Source of the DNA: Kitasatospora sp. GP82
GTDB lineage: Bacteria > Actinomycetota > Actinomycetes > Streptomycetales > Streptomycetaceae
Assembly: GCF_029892105.1 (NCBI RefSeq)
Contig: NZ_JARZAJ010000001.1
Location: 62,001-126,000 of the forward strand
Direction: 5' to 3'
Length of the DNA: 64,000 nucleotides
Notes under the pieces: model-generated
Database searches by the model: none
The model's input: only the letters and a program-made list of their open reading frames with translations
Told to the model about the DNA's origin: nothing
Shown here: positions 1 to 9,639 of the stretch, piece after piece
Numbering within the stretch: position 1 is the stretch's first letter
How the letters are laid out: every line of letters starts with the position of its first letter
Position numbers and translations under genes: made by a program

Positions 1-1805
<1,805 letters not shown>

Positions 1806-1834
1806 GACCCGCTGCCGCCGCGTGGCGCACATCC

Positions 1835-1860
1835 CAGCGCCCGGTCCGGACCGGGCGCTG
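1835..1860. terminator. Perfect palindromic terminator
   Basis: Two 13-bp arms (cagcgcccggtcc and its complement) form a perfect inverted repeat 30 nt after the DUF255 stop codon. There is no T-tract, which is usual for Streptomyces terminators. Confidence 0.75.
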
Positions 1861-1901
1861 CGTCGGCGGCCGGAGCCGGGAGCCCCGGTGGCCGGAGCCA
1901 T

Positions 1902-2165
1902 CGCGACGGCCGTCCGGTCTCCTTCGCCGGCGTGAGTCCGGTGATCGCGGGCATGTCCAGGATCGGGCCGGTCTTCACCCCGGCCGAACTGCGCGGCCGG
2001 GGCTACGCGAGCGCCCTCGTCGCGGCCGGGTCCGCCCGGGCCCGTACCGGTGGCGCAGCGGAGGTCCTGCTGTTCGCGGACCTGGCCAACCCGACGAGCA
2101 ACTCGATCTACCGGAAACTGGGCTACCGTCCGGTCGAGGACTGCGTGGTGCTGGAGTTCGTGTGA
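1902..2165 (+). pseudogene. GNAT N-acetyltransferase C-terminal remnant
   Basis: About 80 codons encode the C-terminal half of a GNAT acyltransferase. There is a beta-4-like strand (RPVSFAGVSPVIAGMSRIGP), an acetyl-CoA pyrophosphate loop variant (ELRGRGYASALVAA), and the closing NPTSNSIYRKLGYRP motif typical of the fold. The N-terminal half is absent. Upstream in the same frame the sequence becomes unrelated GC-rich codons that run into the preceding terminator. A GTG at 1932 could start a 77-residue product, but it would lack half the fold and I see no ribosome-binding site. This looks like the residue of a deletion, and activity is unlikely. Confidence 0.7.
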
Positions 2166-2175
2166 CAGAGCCCTG

Positions 2176-3108
2176 CTAGTCCCAGTCCCAGGCGACACCG
2201 ACGAGGCACGGCCCCAGTCCGCTCGCCATCAGATGGACGCGGTGCTGCCCGTCGAGGGTCAACTCCTCCGTCTCGCACGGTGTCTCGCCGGGTGCGTGGC
2301 TGATGAAGCGGTGGCAGCGCACGGGCAGTGCGTCCCGGTGGAAGCTGACCTGAAGGACGTACTGCCCGGCACCGGAGTTGAAACCGCGGATGTACTCGCA
2401 GCTGGGCTCGGCCCCGGGAGCGTCGTCGAAGCCGTAGCCGAGCAGATGGGTGTCGCCGGTGCGCAGTTTGCGGTCGAACAGCAGCTCCACGGCCAGGAGT
2501 TGGTTGGCCGGGTCGCGTCTGATCCGTCCCGCTCGGCAGTTCTCCTCGGCGCGGACGGCGACCCGGGCGATGTCGCAGCCGGGGTCGCCCTGGTAGATGG
2601 CGAGGTAGCGGTCGATGCCGTCGCGGTGGGCGCGCAGGGCGTGCTGGGAGTCCCTGCCGAGGAGCCGGCGCTCGGGGCCGACCCTGATCCGTTCGATATG
2701 GGTGACGGTGTGCAGGCCGGTGTCGCGCGGTGCTGAGATGCTGGCGAGCAGGTGGTCGACGGCGGTGGCGGGGACGATCAGGTCGCGGTACGGCCGGACG
2801 GCGGGGGAGGCCGGTTCGCCCGGGGCGGTCTGCCGGGGGCCGAGCAGACGGGTGAGCGAGTGCTCCGGAACATCCAGGACGTCCTCCAACGCCCTTACAG
2901 CGCGCAGGGATTCGGCCCGCTCGGGCCGGCGGCGGCCCTGCTGCCAGTAGCTGAGGCTGGTGACGCCGACATGTACGCCGCGCTGGGCGAGGTGCTGCTG
3001 CACCCGGTGCAGGGCGAGCCCCCGGCTCGCGATGGCCGTGCGCAGGGCGAGGTGGAAGGGGCCGGTTCTGAGTGCGGCCGAGAGCTCGGGTTGGAGGAAG
3101 GGCTGCAT
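2176..3108 (-). CDS. Helix-turn-helix regulatory protein
   Basis: A 310-residue cytoplasmic protein. Residues ~20-90 form a lambda-repressor-like helix-turn-helix (LRTAIASRGLALHRVQQHL, then SYWQQGRRRPERAES), as in XRE proteins that read a signal through a larger C-terminal domain. The C-terminal 200 residues have no family I recognise; they are beta-rich and include HVxHLLGYGFDD-like and CEYIRGFNSG stretches. The ATG is preceded by GGGAGCAGG. It diverges from the papain-like protease genes, and the 265-bp space between them contains a perfect GTGAATATTCAC palindrome, so it may regulate that operon, itself, or both. DNA binding is well supported; ligand and targets are not known. Confidence 0.75.
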   Translation of the reverse strand: MQPFLQPELSAALRTGPFHLALRTAIASRGLALHRVQQHLAQRGVHVGVTSLSYWQQGRRRPERAESLRAVRALEDVLDVPEHSLTRLLGPRQTAPGEPASPAVRPYRDLIVPATAVDHLLASISAPRDTGLHTVTHIERIRVGPERRLLGRDSQHALRAHRDGIDRYLAIYQGDPGCDIARVAVRAEENCRAGRIRRDPANQLLAVELLFDRKLRTGDTHLLGYGFDDAPGAEPSCEYIRGFNSGAGQYVLQVSFHRDALPVRCHRFISHAPGETPCETEELTLDGQHRVHLMASGLGPCLVGVAWDWD

Positions 3109-3151
3109 GTCCTGCTCCCCGTCTGGCTTACTGCGGTCTGTCCGTTTGACC

Positions 3152-3163
3152 GTGAATATTCAC
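3152..3163. promoter_or_regulatory. GTGAATATTCAC palindromic operator candidate
   Basis: A perfect 12-bp palindrome between the divergent regulator (start 3108) and the protease operon (start 3374). The core TGAATATTCA recurs upstream of the nitroreductase at 39373-39382, which suggests one shared regulator, for example a MarR-type protein. The regulator itself is an inference. Confidence 0.5.
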
Positions 3164-3373
3164 ACGGGAGTGGTGGATTGTCATCTGGTCTGGACAACTG
3201 ACGGGCAGTGGGGTACTGCCGCGTTCACACCTTGATGTGCCCGTTCACATCGCAGCCGATCCCTCCCCGACGTCCGTTGACGGCCCTCGCCCGGTGGGCC
3301 GATGCTCATCGCCAACGCGTCCGGACGCCGGCCCCCGCCCCCACCCCTGTGCACTTGGCAAGGAGGAACTCCC

Positions 3374-4036
3374 ATGCCGCAACCCCCACGGATACGCCTG
3401 CGCCGCGCGGTCGCCGCGCTCGCGCTCGGCGTCCTGGCACCGGTCCTCATCGTCGCCGCCACCACTCCCGCCCAGGCCGAGGCCCAGCCGCTGGTCGCCC
3501 GGGTCAGGACGGAGCAGCAACTCTCCGCGCAGCAGCGCCCGGCGCTCGCCGCCGGCACCTGGCGCAAGCTCGACATCAGCATGCAGCAACAGCAGCAGGA
3601 CAACTGGTGCTGGGCGGCGAGCGGCAACACCATCGCCACCTACTTCGGCTACAACTACAGCCAGAACCAGTTCTGCAACGCGGCCTTCAACCGCTCGACC
3701 AACTCCAGCTGCCCCAACAGCCAGGCGGCGCTGGACGATGTGCAGAACGCCCTGAGCCGGGTCGGCATCAACCCGGGCTCGTACGTCAGCGGCTATCTGC
3801 GCTACACCACGGTGCAGACCGAGATCGACGCCAACCGGCCGGTCGAGACCCGGATCCAGTGGAGCTCGGGCGGTGGCCACATGCACGTGCTGTACGGCTA
3901 CGACCGCAGCAACAACTGGGTGTACTGGGGCGACCCGTGGCCGTCCAACTACCGCTACAACTGGGCGGACTACTCCTACTACGTCAGCAACGACTCGTTC
4001 TCCTGGACCCACTCCCTCTACCGGATCGGCGCGTGA
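3374..4036 (+). CDS. Secreted papain-like cysteine protease
   Basis: A 220-residue exported protein. The start is the ATG at 3374 because AAGGAGG lies 8 nt upstream; the frame is open further 5' but has no other good site. Residues 1-36 are a Sec signal peptide (RRAVAALALGVLAP ... PAQA|EA). The mature part has the papain-like layout: Q-x(5)-CW with the catalytic Cys in DNWCWAASG (~residue 78), a His in GGGHMHVLYGY (~residue 174), and an Asp/Asn region in WGDPWP. Many Asn, Ser and Tyr residues suggest an extracellular fold. The next gene starts 10 nt after the stop and encodes a membrane-anchored secreted protein, so the two probably act together outside the cell. The substrate is unknown. Confidence 0.85.
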   Translation: MPQPPRIRLRRAVAALALGVLAPVLIVAATTPAQAEAQPLVARVRTEQQLSAQQRPALAAGTWRKLDISMQQQQQDNWCWAASGNTIATYFGYNYSQNQFCNAAFNRSTNSSCPNSQAALDDVQNALSRVGINPGSYVSGYLRYTTVQTEIDANRPVETRIQWSSGGGHMHVLYGYDRSNNWVYWGDPWPSNYRYNWADYSYYVSNDSFSWTHSLYRIGA

Positions 4037-4046
4037 GGAGACGACC

Positions 4047-4895
4047 ATGACCGAGATCTGCAGGAACCTCCACCGCGCCGCCGTCGCCACCGTCCTGGCC
4101 GCCACCCTCGGGCTGGCCGCCGCACCGCTGGCCATGGCCTCGGACGGTGCGGCCACCGTGGCCGCGGCGCCCGAGACGGTGGCCGCGTCCGATCTGGCGG
4201 CCGCCCGCAGTGCGGTCCAGACACCGTCCGTACTGGACCAGTTGGGGCACTTCTTCGCCCGTAAGGGCGTCCCGCCGAACCAGCCGCCGGGGATCACCGC
4301 GGCCGACGAGGCAAGCGCCGCCGCGCAGGCGGCCCCGCAGTTGAGCGGCGAGACCGTCCCCGTCTACACCCTGGACGCGGGCTTCGTGAAGGGCATGGCC
4401 GGAGCCCCGGTGGCCAAGGCCGACTTCGTGGCCAGCAAGGTGGTCGCCGAGGACGGCCGGAGCGCCTCGGTCTGGACGGTCAGGGCGGGCTCCGGCTGGC
4501 GGGTGGTGAACATCGCCTCCGGCAGCGACGAGACCGACTACGCGGCCCGCGCCGCGAGCGGTGGCGGCGGTACGGCCTTCCGCGAGCCGCAGGTGAACGC
4601 CTGGTACGTGCTGCGCGGCGGGCGGGTGCTGCCGCTGGACGACGAGGCACGCCGCTCGGTCGGTACGGCCGGGGTCGGCCTGGCCGAGTACCGCACGCTG
4701 GTGCATCAGCGCTACGCCGACAAGCTGCCGGGCTCCGCCTACGACAGGGCGGGCGAGGGCGGTGGCTACCGGCTCGGGGCCGCACCCGAGGGGAAGGGGT
4801 CCGCCGCCGTGCCGGTGCTGGCAGCGGGCGGTGCGCTCGGTGTCACCGTACTGGCGGGGGCGGGGCTGGCCGTCCGCCGCCGGGCGCGGGCCTGA
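4047..4895 (+). CDS. Secreted, C-terminally membrane-anchored partner of the papain-like protease
   Basis: A 282-residue protein starting at ATG 4047 after GAGGAG, only 10 nt from the protease stop. Residues 1-31 are a signal peptide (TVLAATLGLAAAPLAMA). The C-terminus has a hydrophobic segment (AAVPVLAAGGALGVTVLAGAGLAV) ending in RRRARA, so the ectodomain is tethered to the membrane. The ectodomain contains a compact domain at ~110-210 with SVWTVRAGSGWRVVNIASGSD and VNAWYVLRGGRVLPL. I do not recognise the family. Gene order suggests it is a substrate, anchor or inhibitor of the protease. Confidence 0.75.
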   Translation: MTEICRNLHRAAVATVLAATLGLAAAPLAMASDGAATVAAAPETVAASDLAAARSAVQTPSVLDQLGHFFARKGVPPNQPPGITAADEASAAAQAAPQLSGETVPVYTLDAGFVKGMAGAPVAKADFVASKVVAEDGRSASVWTVRAGSGWRVVNIASGSDETDYAARAASGGGGTAFREPQVNAWYVLRGGRVLPLDDEARRSVGTAGVGLAEYRTLVHQRYADKLPGSAYDRAGEGGGYRLGAAPEGKGSAAVPVLAAGGALGVTVLAGAGLAVRRRARA

Positions 4896-4912
4896 CCCCC
4901 GGTGAATGACGG

Positions 4913-4944
4913 GCGGCCCGGTGGTCCAAGGACTGCCGGGCCGC
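4913..4944 (+). terminator. Hairpin after the protease operon
   Basis: Arms gcggcccgg and ccgggccgc enclose a 14-nt loop, beginning 17 nt after the stop codon. Confidence 0.6.
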
Positions 4945-5102
4945 TCATTCGTGTGCTCAGGGCCCTGGCGTACCTGCCGTGTCCGTCGTCTCCATACGGA
5001 ATTGATGCAACGTTGATCCCTCGTTCGCCCCGGTGGCGAGCCACTCATGTCACCGTGGGTCGAGATGGTGTGGCATGCGGTCATACGGCTGGAGGGGCGC
5101 CG

Positions 5103-5354
5103 ATGGCGGTCAGGAGTGCACAGCTCTGGGGGGCTGTGGCGGGGATGTCGGCAGCGCTGGCGGTGGTCGTCGGCTATCTGATCGACGGGGAACGGATGGT
5201 CTGGGCGGTTGCTGCCGCCGAGACCCTGGTGTTCATGGCGTGGGTGGGGCGCCGCTTCCGCGGCAAGGTGGTGGGCAGGGCCGTCGCGCACGGCCCCGAC
5301 GCCGCGCACTGCGAGCGCTGCCGCCGGGCGCGCGCCCGGCTGGAACACCGCTGA
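5103..5354 (+). CDS. Small two-helix membrane protein with CxxC tail
   Basis: An 83-residue protein starting at ATG 5103 after GGAGGGG. It has two predicted transmembrane helices (~residues 7-25 and ~31-48) and a basic C-terminal tail ending in HCERCRRARARLEHR, where a CxxC pair could bind metal or form a disulfide. The frame is open upstream of this ATG, but no earlier start has a ribosome-binding site. I do not recognise a family. Confidence 0.6.
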   Translation: MAVRSAQLWGAVAGMSAALAVVVGYLIDGERMVWAVAAAETLVFMAWVGRRFRGKVVGRAVAHGPDAAHCERCRRARARLEHR

Positions 5355-5410
5355 TCGGCGCGCCGGGCGCCAGGTCGTGTCCGGCCGCGCGCCCGGCTCG
5401 CGCCCGGCGC

Positions 5411-6091
5411 TCAGCTCGCGACGCTGTACGCGACCAGTGAGACGCCGACGTACTGCACGATGAACGCACCCAGGGTGAAGGCGTGGAACACCTCGTGGAA
5501 GCCGAACCAGCGGGGTGAGGGGTCGGGCCGCTTCAGCCCGTACACCAGGCCGCCCACGGTGTAGAGGACTCCGCCGATGATGATCAGGGTGAGCACTGCG
5601 GCGCCGCCGGTGTGCAGGAAGTCCGGCAGGAAGAAGACCGCGGCCCACCCGAGGGCGACGTAGCAGGGCGTGTAGAGCCAGCGCGGGGCGCCGACCCAGA
5701 ACACCCGGAAGGCGATCCCGGCGAGCGCGCCGCCCCAGACCAGCCAGAGCAGGATCTCCCGCCGCCCGCCGTGCAGCAGCAGGATCGTGAACGGCGTGTA
5801 GGTGCCCGCGATGATCAGGAAGATGTTCGCGTGGTCGAGCCTGCGCAGCACGGCTTCGCCGCGCGGGCCCCAGGTGAAGCGGTGGTAGACGGCGCTGACG
5901 CCGAAGAGCATCCAGGCGCTCACCGAGTACACCGCGCACGCGACCTTGGCGGCCGTCGAACCGGCCAGACAAATGAGCACGATCCCGGCGGCGAGCGCGG
6001 CCGGGAACATCCCCGCGTGCAGCCAGCCCCGCCACTTCGGTTTGACGTGGGCGGGGAGGGTCTCGGGGGCCGTGCTCTGATCCGCAGTCAT
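5411..6091 (-). CDS. Hemolysin III / TrhA family membrane protein
   Basis: A 226-residue integral membrane protein of the PAQR/hemolysin III family with seven predicted helices. Diagnostic features are SAVYHRFTWG, RRLDHANIFLIIAGTYTPF and the C-terminal FHEVFHAFT, which carry the conserved Ser/His/Asp metal-site residues. The E. coli homologue YqfA/TrhA has been linked to membrane energetics and lipid homeostasis. I chose ATG 6091 over the GTG-like start 20 codons upstream because a TAGCAT box lies 7 nt before it, giving a leaderless mRNA. A TACGG-AA-CCGTA inverted repeat lies just upstream of that box, so transcription is probably repressed by a TetR-type factor. Confidence 0.88.
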   Translation of the reverse strand: MTADQSTAPETLPAHVKPKWRGWLHAGMFPAALAAGIVLICLAGSTAAKVACAVYSVSAWMLFGVSAVYHRFTWGPRGEAVLRRLDHANIFLIIAGTYTPFTILLLHGGRREILLWLVWGGALAGIAFRVFWVGAPRWLYTPCYVALGWAAVFFLPDFLHTGGAAVLTLIIIGGVLYTVGGLVYGLKRPDPSPRWFGFHEVFHAFTLGAFIVQYVGVSLVAYSVAS

Positions 6092-6098
6092 GGCCAAC

Positions 6099-6104
6099 AT
6101 GCTA
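6099..6104 (-). promoter_or_regulatory. -10 box of leaderless hemolysin III promoter
   Basis: On the minus strand TAGCAT is followed by 7 nt and then the ATG, with no Shine-Dalgarno sequence. Confidence 0.5.
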
Positions 6105-6106
6105 CT

Positions 6107-6118
6107 TACGGAACCGTA
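6107..6118. promoter_or_regulatory. TACGG-AA-CCGTA operator candidate
   Basis: Perfect 5-bp arms separated by AA, just upstream of the -10 box of the hemolysin III gene. The shape resembles operators of TetR-type regulators of membrane lipid genes in actinomycetes; that assignment is inferred. Confidence 0.5.
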
Positions 6119-6240
6119 GGTTACCAGTACGTAGGAAGTGGCTCTCCTCACTTTTGGACGTTCTGGAGTATTCGGGGTCGATGTTCGAGGCCCGTGATCG
6201 GGCCGCCGGAGCCCTATGGGTGACCTTCAGTTCGACACAA

Positions 6241-6268
6241 TGGCGCAAAACTTCCGTCAAAAGCGCCA
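6241..6268. promoter_or_regulatory. Inverted repeat upstream of pckG
   Basis: TGGCGC and GCGCCA separated by 16 nt, about 100 bp before the pckG start. A candidate operator or leader element; no regulator can be named. Confidence 0.3.
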
Positions 6269-6368
6269 AGGTGCCGTGTTCGGCCTACTCCGTCGGAGCT
6301 ACGCTGCAAGCACCCTCAAACCCCCGCAACGCCTTCTCCTGTCCGAGATGGCGTGAAACGGAGCGATC

Positions 6369-8198
6369 GTGTCGTACGAGAACTCTGCTCTCAGCGCATC
6401 CGCGCCCACCCGCCACAAGCGCCTGCTGGCCTGGGTGAGCGAGATCGCGGAGCTGACCCAGCCGGACCGCATCGAGTGGTGTGACGGCTCGGACGAGGAG
6501 TACCAGCGCCTCGCCGACCTGCTCGTCGCCCAGGGCACCTTCAAGAAGCTCGACTCCGAGAAGCGCCCCAACTCCTACTACGCGGCCTCCGACCCGTCGG
6601 ACGTGGCCCGCGTCGAGGACCGGACGTACATCTGCTCCGAGCAGGAGAAGGACGCCGGTCCGACCAACAACTGGAAGGCCCCCGCCGAGATGCGGGAGGT
6701 CTTCAGCGGCGAGAACGGTCTGTTCCGGGGCGCGATGAAGGGCCGCACGATGTACGTCGTGCCCTTCTCGATGGGCCCGGTCGGCTCCCCGCTGGCCGCG
6801 TACGGCGTCGAGATCACCGACTCCGCCTACGTCGCCGTCTCGATGCGCGTGATGACCCGCATGGGTCAGGCCGTGATCGACCAGCTCGGTGAGGACGGCG
6901 AGTTCGTCAAGGCCGTCCACACCGTGGGTGCCCCGCTGGCCGAGGGTCAGGCGGACGTGCCGTGGCCGTGCAACACCACCAAGTACATCTCGCACTTCCC
7001 GGAGACCCGCGAGATCTGGTCCTTCGGCTCCGGCTACGGCGGCAACGCCCTGCTCGGCAAGAAGTGCTACGCGCTGCGCATCGCCTCGACGATGGCCCGC
7101 GACGAGGGCTGGCTGGCCGAGCACATGCTGATCCTCAAGCTGACCCCGCCGAACGGGGGCGAGGCCAAGTACGTCGCCGCCGCCTTCCCGTCCGCCTGCG
7201 GCAAGACCAACCTCGCGATGCTCCAGCCCACCATCCCGGGCTGGAAGGTCGAGACCATCGGCGACGACATAGCCTGGATGCGCTTCGGCGCCGACGGCCG
7301 CCTCTACGCGATCAACCCGGAGGCCGGCTTCTTCGGCGTCGCCCCCGGCACCGGCGTGGACACCAACGCCAACGCGATCGAGACCCTCTGGGGCAACACC
7401 GTCTTCACCAACGTCGCGCTCACCGACGACGGCGACGTCTGGTGGGAGGGCCTCACCGAGGAGCCCCCGGCCCACCTGACCGACTGGCGCGGCAACGACT
7501 GGACGCCGGAGTCCGGCACCCCGGCCGCCCACCCGAACGCGCGGTTCGCCGTCCCGGCCGCGCAGTGCCCGACCATCGCCCCCGAGTGGGAGGACCCGGC
7601 GGGTGTGCCGATCTCGGCCATCCTCTTCGGTGGCCGCCGCGCCACCGCCGTCCCGCTGGTGACCGAGTCCTTCGACTGGCAGCACGGTGTCTTCCTGGGC
7701 GCGAACATCGCCTCCGAGAAGACCGCCGCCGCCGAGGGCACCGTCGGCGAGCTGCGCCGCGACCCGTTCGCGATGCTGCCCTTCTGCGGCTACAACATGG
7801 GCGACTACTTCGCCCACTGGCTGAAGATCGGCGCGCAGGCCGACGCCGCCAAGCTGCCGAAGATCTACTACGTGAACTGGTTCCGCAAGAACAGTGCGGG
7901 CAAGTTCGTCTGGCCCGGCTACGGCGAGAACAGTCGCGTGCTCAAGTGGGTCGTCGAGCGCCTGGAGGGCACCGGCGAGGGCGTCGAGACCCCGATCGGC
8001 GTGCTGCCCACCGTCGAGGGCTTCGACCTCGACGGCCTGGAGATCCCGCAGGACGAGCTCGACCTGCTGTTCACCGTCGACAAGGAGATCTGGCGCCAGG
8101 AGGCCGACCTGGTCCCCGAGCACCTGCGGCTCTTCGGCGACCACACCCCGGCCGAGCTGTGGGACGAGTACCACGCGCTGGTGAAGCGCCTGGGCTGA
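6369..8198 (+). CDS. pckG: Phosphoenolpyruvate carboxykinase (GTP)
   Basis: A 609-residue cytosolic enzyme converting oxaloacetate and GTP to phosphoenolpyruvate, CO2 and GDP, the entry step of gluconeogenesis. Length matches the GTP-dependent family. The kinase-1 loop FPSACGKTN lies at residues ~273-281 with the family's reactive Cys at 277. Other hallmarks are [12 protein letters not shown] near residue 125, the metal-binding region IGDDIAWM, and [11 protein letters not shown] near residue 419. The start is GTG 6369; the upstream ACGGAGCG is a weak ribosome-binding site, but the N-terminus has the expected length. It stands alone and is closed by a long bidirectional hairpin. Confidence 0.97.
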   Translation: MSYENSALSASAPTRHKRLLAWVSEIAELTQPDRIEWCDGSDEEYQRLADLLVAQGTFKKLDSEKRPNSYYAASDPSDVARVEDRTYICSEQEKDAGPTNNWKAPAEMREVFSGENGLFRGAMKGRTMYVVPFSMGPVGSPLAAYGVEITDSAYVAVSMRVMTRMGQAVIDQLGEDGEFVKAVHTVGAPLAEGQADVPWPCNTTKYISHFPETREIWSFGSGYGGNALLGKKCYALRIASTMARDEGWLAEHMLILKLTPPNGGEAKYVAAAFPSACGKTNLAMLQPTIPGWKVETIGDDIAWMRFGADGRLYAINPEAGFFGVAPGTGVDTNANAIETLWGNTVFTNVALTDDGDVWWEGLTEEPPAHLTDWRGNDWTPESGTPAAHPNARFAVPAAQCPTIAPEWEDPAGVPISAILFGGRRATAVPLVTESFDWQHGVFLGANIASEKTAAAEGTVGELRRDPFAMLPFCGYNMGDYFAHWLKIGAQADAAKLPKIYYVNWFRKNSAGKFVWPGYGENSRVLKWVVERLEGTGEGVETPIGVLPTVEGFDLDGLEIPQDELDLLFTVDKEIWRQEADLVPEHLRLFGDHTPAELWDEYHALVKRLG

Positions 8199-8266
8199 CG
8201 GGCCCAGGTCCGGGACACCGCCGCTCCTACCCTCACCGGGGGCGGCGGTACTCGAAAGACATGACG

Positions 8267-8337
8267 GACGGCCGGAGTCCCGGCCGGACGATCTCCCCGG
8301 CCGAGCGGAGATCGTCCGGATCGGGACTCCGGCCGTC
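8267..8337. terminator. Long two-tier bidirectional terminator
   Basis: An outer perfect 16-bp stem (8267-8282 with 8322-8337) and an inner perfect 13-bp stem (8284-8296 with 8307-8319) fold into one hairpin between the convergent pckG and aminotransferase genes. Confidence 0.85.
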
Positions 8338-8356
8338 GGCGTTCGGATGCCGGAAG

Positions 8357-9571
8357 CTACGGCTGCACGTACCCCGAGAGGAAGTCGCCGATCCGGGTGA
8401 CCGCGTCCGCGATCTCCTCCGGGCGGGGGAGGGTGACCAGGCGGAAGTGGTCGGGTTCGGGCCAGTTGAAGCCGGTGCCCTGGACGATCAGGATCCGCTG
8501 TGCCCGCAGCAGGTCGAGCACCATCTGCTGGTCGTCCTTGATCTTGTACACCTGCGGATCGAGCCTCGGGAAGGCGTACAGCGCACCCTTGGGCTTCACA
8601 CAGCTGACGCCGGGGATCTCGTTCAGCAGCCGGTACGCCGCGTCGCGGGACTCCAGCAGCCGGCCGCCGGGCAGCACCAGATCCTTGATCGACTGCCGTC
8701 CGCCGAGCGCCGCCGCCACCGCGTGCTGCGCGGGCATATTGGCGCACAACCGCATCGAGGCCAGCACGGACAGGCCCTCGATATAACTCCGGGCCCGCTG
8801 CCGGTCGCCGGAGAGCACCATCCAGCCCGAGCGGAAACCCGCGACCCGGTACGCCTTGGACATGCCGTTGAAGGTGACGCAGAACAGGTCGGGTGCCAGG
8901 GTGGCGAGCGGGATGTGCACCGCGTCGTCGTACAGGATCTTGTCGTAGATCTCGTCCGCGTAGACCACCAGCTTGTGACGGCGGGCGATCTCGACCAGGC
9001 CCTCCAGGATCTCGCGCGGATAGACCGACCCGGTCGGGTTGTTGGGGTTGATCACCACCAGCGCGCGCGTCCGGTCGGTGACCTTGGCCTCGATGTCCGC
9101 CAGGTCCGGGTACCACTCGGACTGCTCGTCACAGCGGTAGTGCACGGCCGTCCCGCCGGCCAGGCTGACCGAGGCCGTCCACAGCGGGTAGTCGGGCGCG
9201 GGGACGAGCACCTCGTCGCCGTCGTCCAGCAGCGCCGTCATGGCGAGCTGGATCAGCTCGGAGACGCCGTTGCCGAGGAAGACGTCCTCGACCGAGAGAC
9301 CGTGCAGACCGCGTTCCTCGTACTGCATGACCACGGCGCGGCGCGCGGAGAGCAGCCCCTTGGAGTCCCCGTAGCCGTGGGCACCGGCCAGGTTCCTCAG
9401 GATGTCCTGGAGGATCTCCGGCGGCGCCTCGAAGCCGAACAGCGCCGGGTTCCCGGTGTTCAGCTTGAGGATGCGATGCCCCTGGTCCTCCAGTCGCATC
9501 GCCTCCTCGAGCACCGGGCCGCGGATGTCGTAGCAGACATTGGCGAGCTTGCTGGACTGGATGACCTGCAT
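8357..9571 (-). CDS. Pyridoxal-phosphate aminotransferase, AlaA-like
   Basis: A 404-residue class I/II aminotransferase. PLP-binding features are NPNNPTG (175-181), D206 in YADEIYD, and the Schiff-base Lys239 in FNGMSKAYR; the carboxylate-binding Arg is in FRLVTLPRP near the C-terminus. Overall similarity (start MQVIQSSKLANVCYDIRGPV, and CVKPKGALYAFPRLD) is to the alanine-synthesising AlaA group rather than to aspartate aminotransferases. It probably makes L-alanine from pyruvate using glutamate. The gene is monocistronic and converges on pckG. Confidence 0.9.
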   Translation of the reverse strand: MQVIQSSKLANVCYDIRGPVLEEAMRLEDQGHRILKLNTGNPALFGFEAPPEILQDILRNLAGAHGYGDSKGLLSARRAVVMQYEERGLHGLSVEDVFLGNGVSELIQLAMTALLDDGDEVLVPAPDYPLWTASVSLAGGTAVHYRCDEQSEWYPDLADIEAKVTDRTRALVVINPNNPTGSVYPREILEGLVEIARRHKLVVYADEIYDKILYDDAVHIPLATLAPDLFCVTFNGMSKAYRVAGFRSGWMVLSGDRQRARSYIEGLSVLASMRLCANMPAQHAVAAALGGRQSIKDLVLPGGRLLESRDAAYRLLNEIPGVSCVKPKGALYAFPRLDPQVYKIKDDQQMVLDLLRAQRILIVQGTGFNWPEPDHFRLVTLPRPEEIADAVTRIGDFLSGYVQP

Positions 9572-9639
9572 GCCTGATTACTTTACGGCGCCGTCCGGCC
9601 GATCACCTCATGGTCTGGAACACAGCCGACCCGGCCTCG

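Noticed and set aside
6285..9116. 943-codon open frame on the minus strand across pckG and the aminotransferase gene
   Set aside because: It is antisense to pckG and overlaps the aminotransferase in another frame; composition is Gly/Arg/Val-rich with no domain. It is a high-GC shadow frame.
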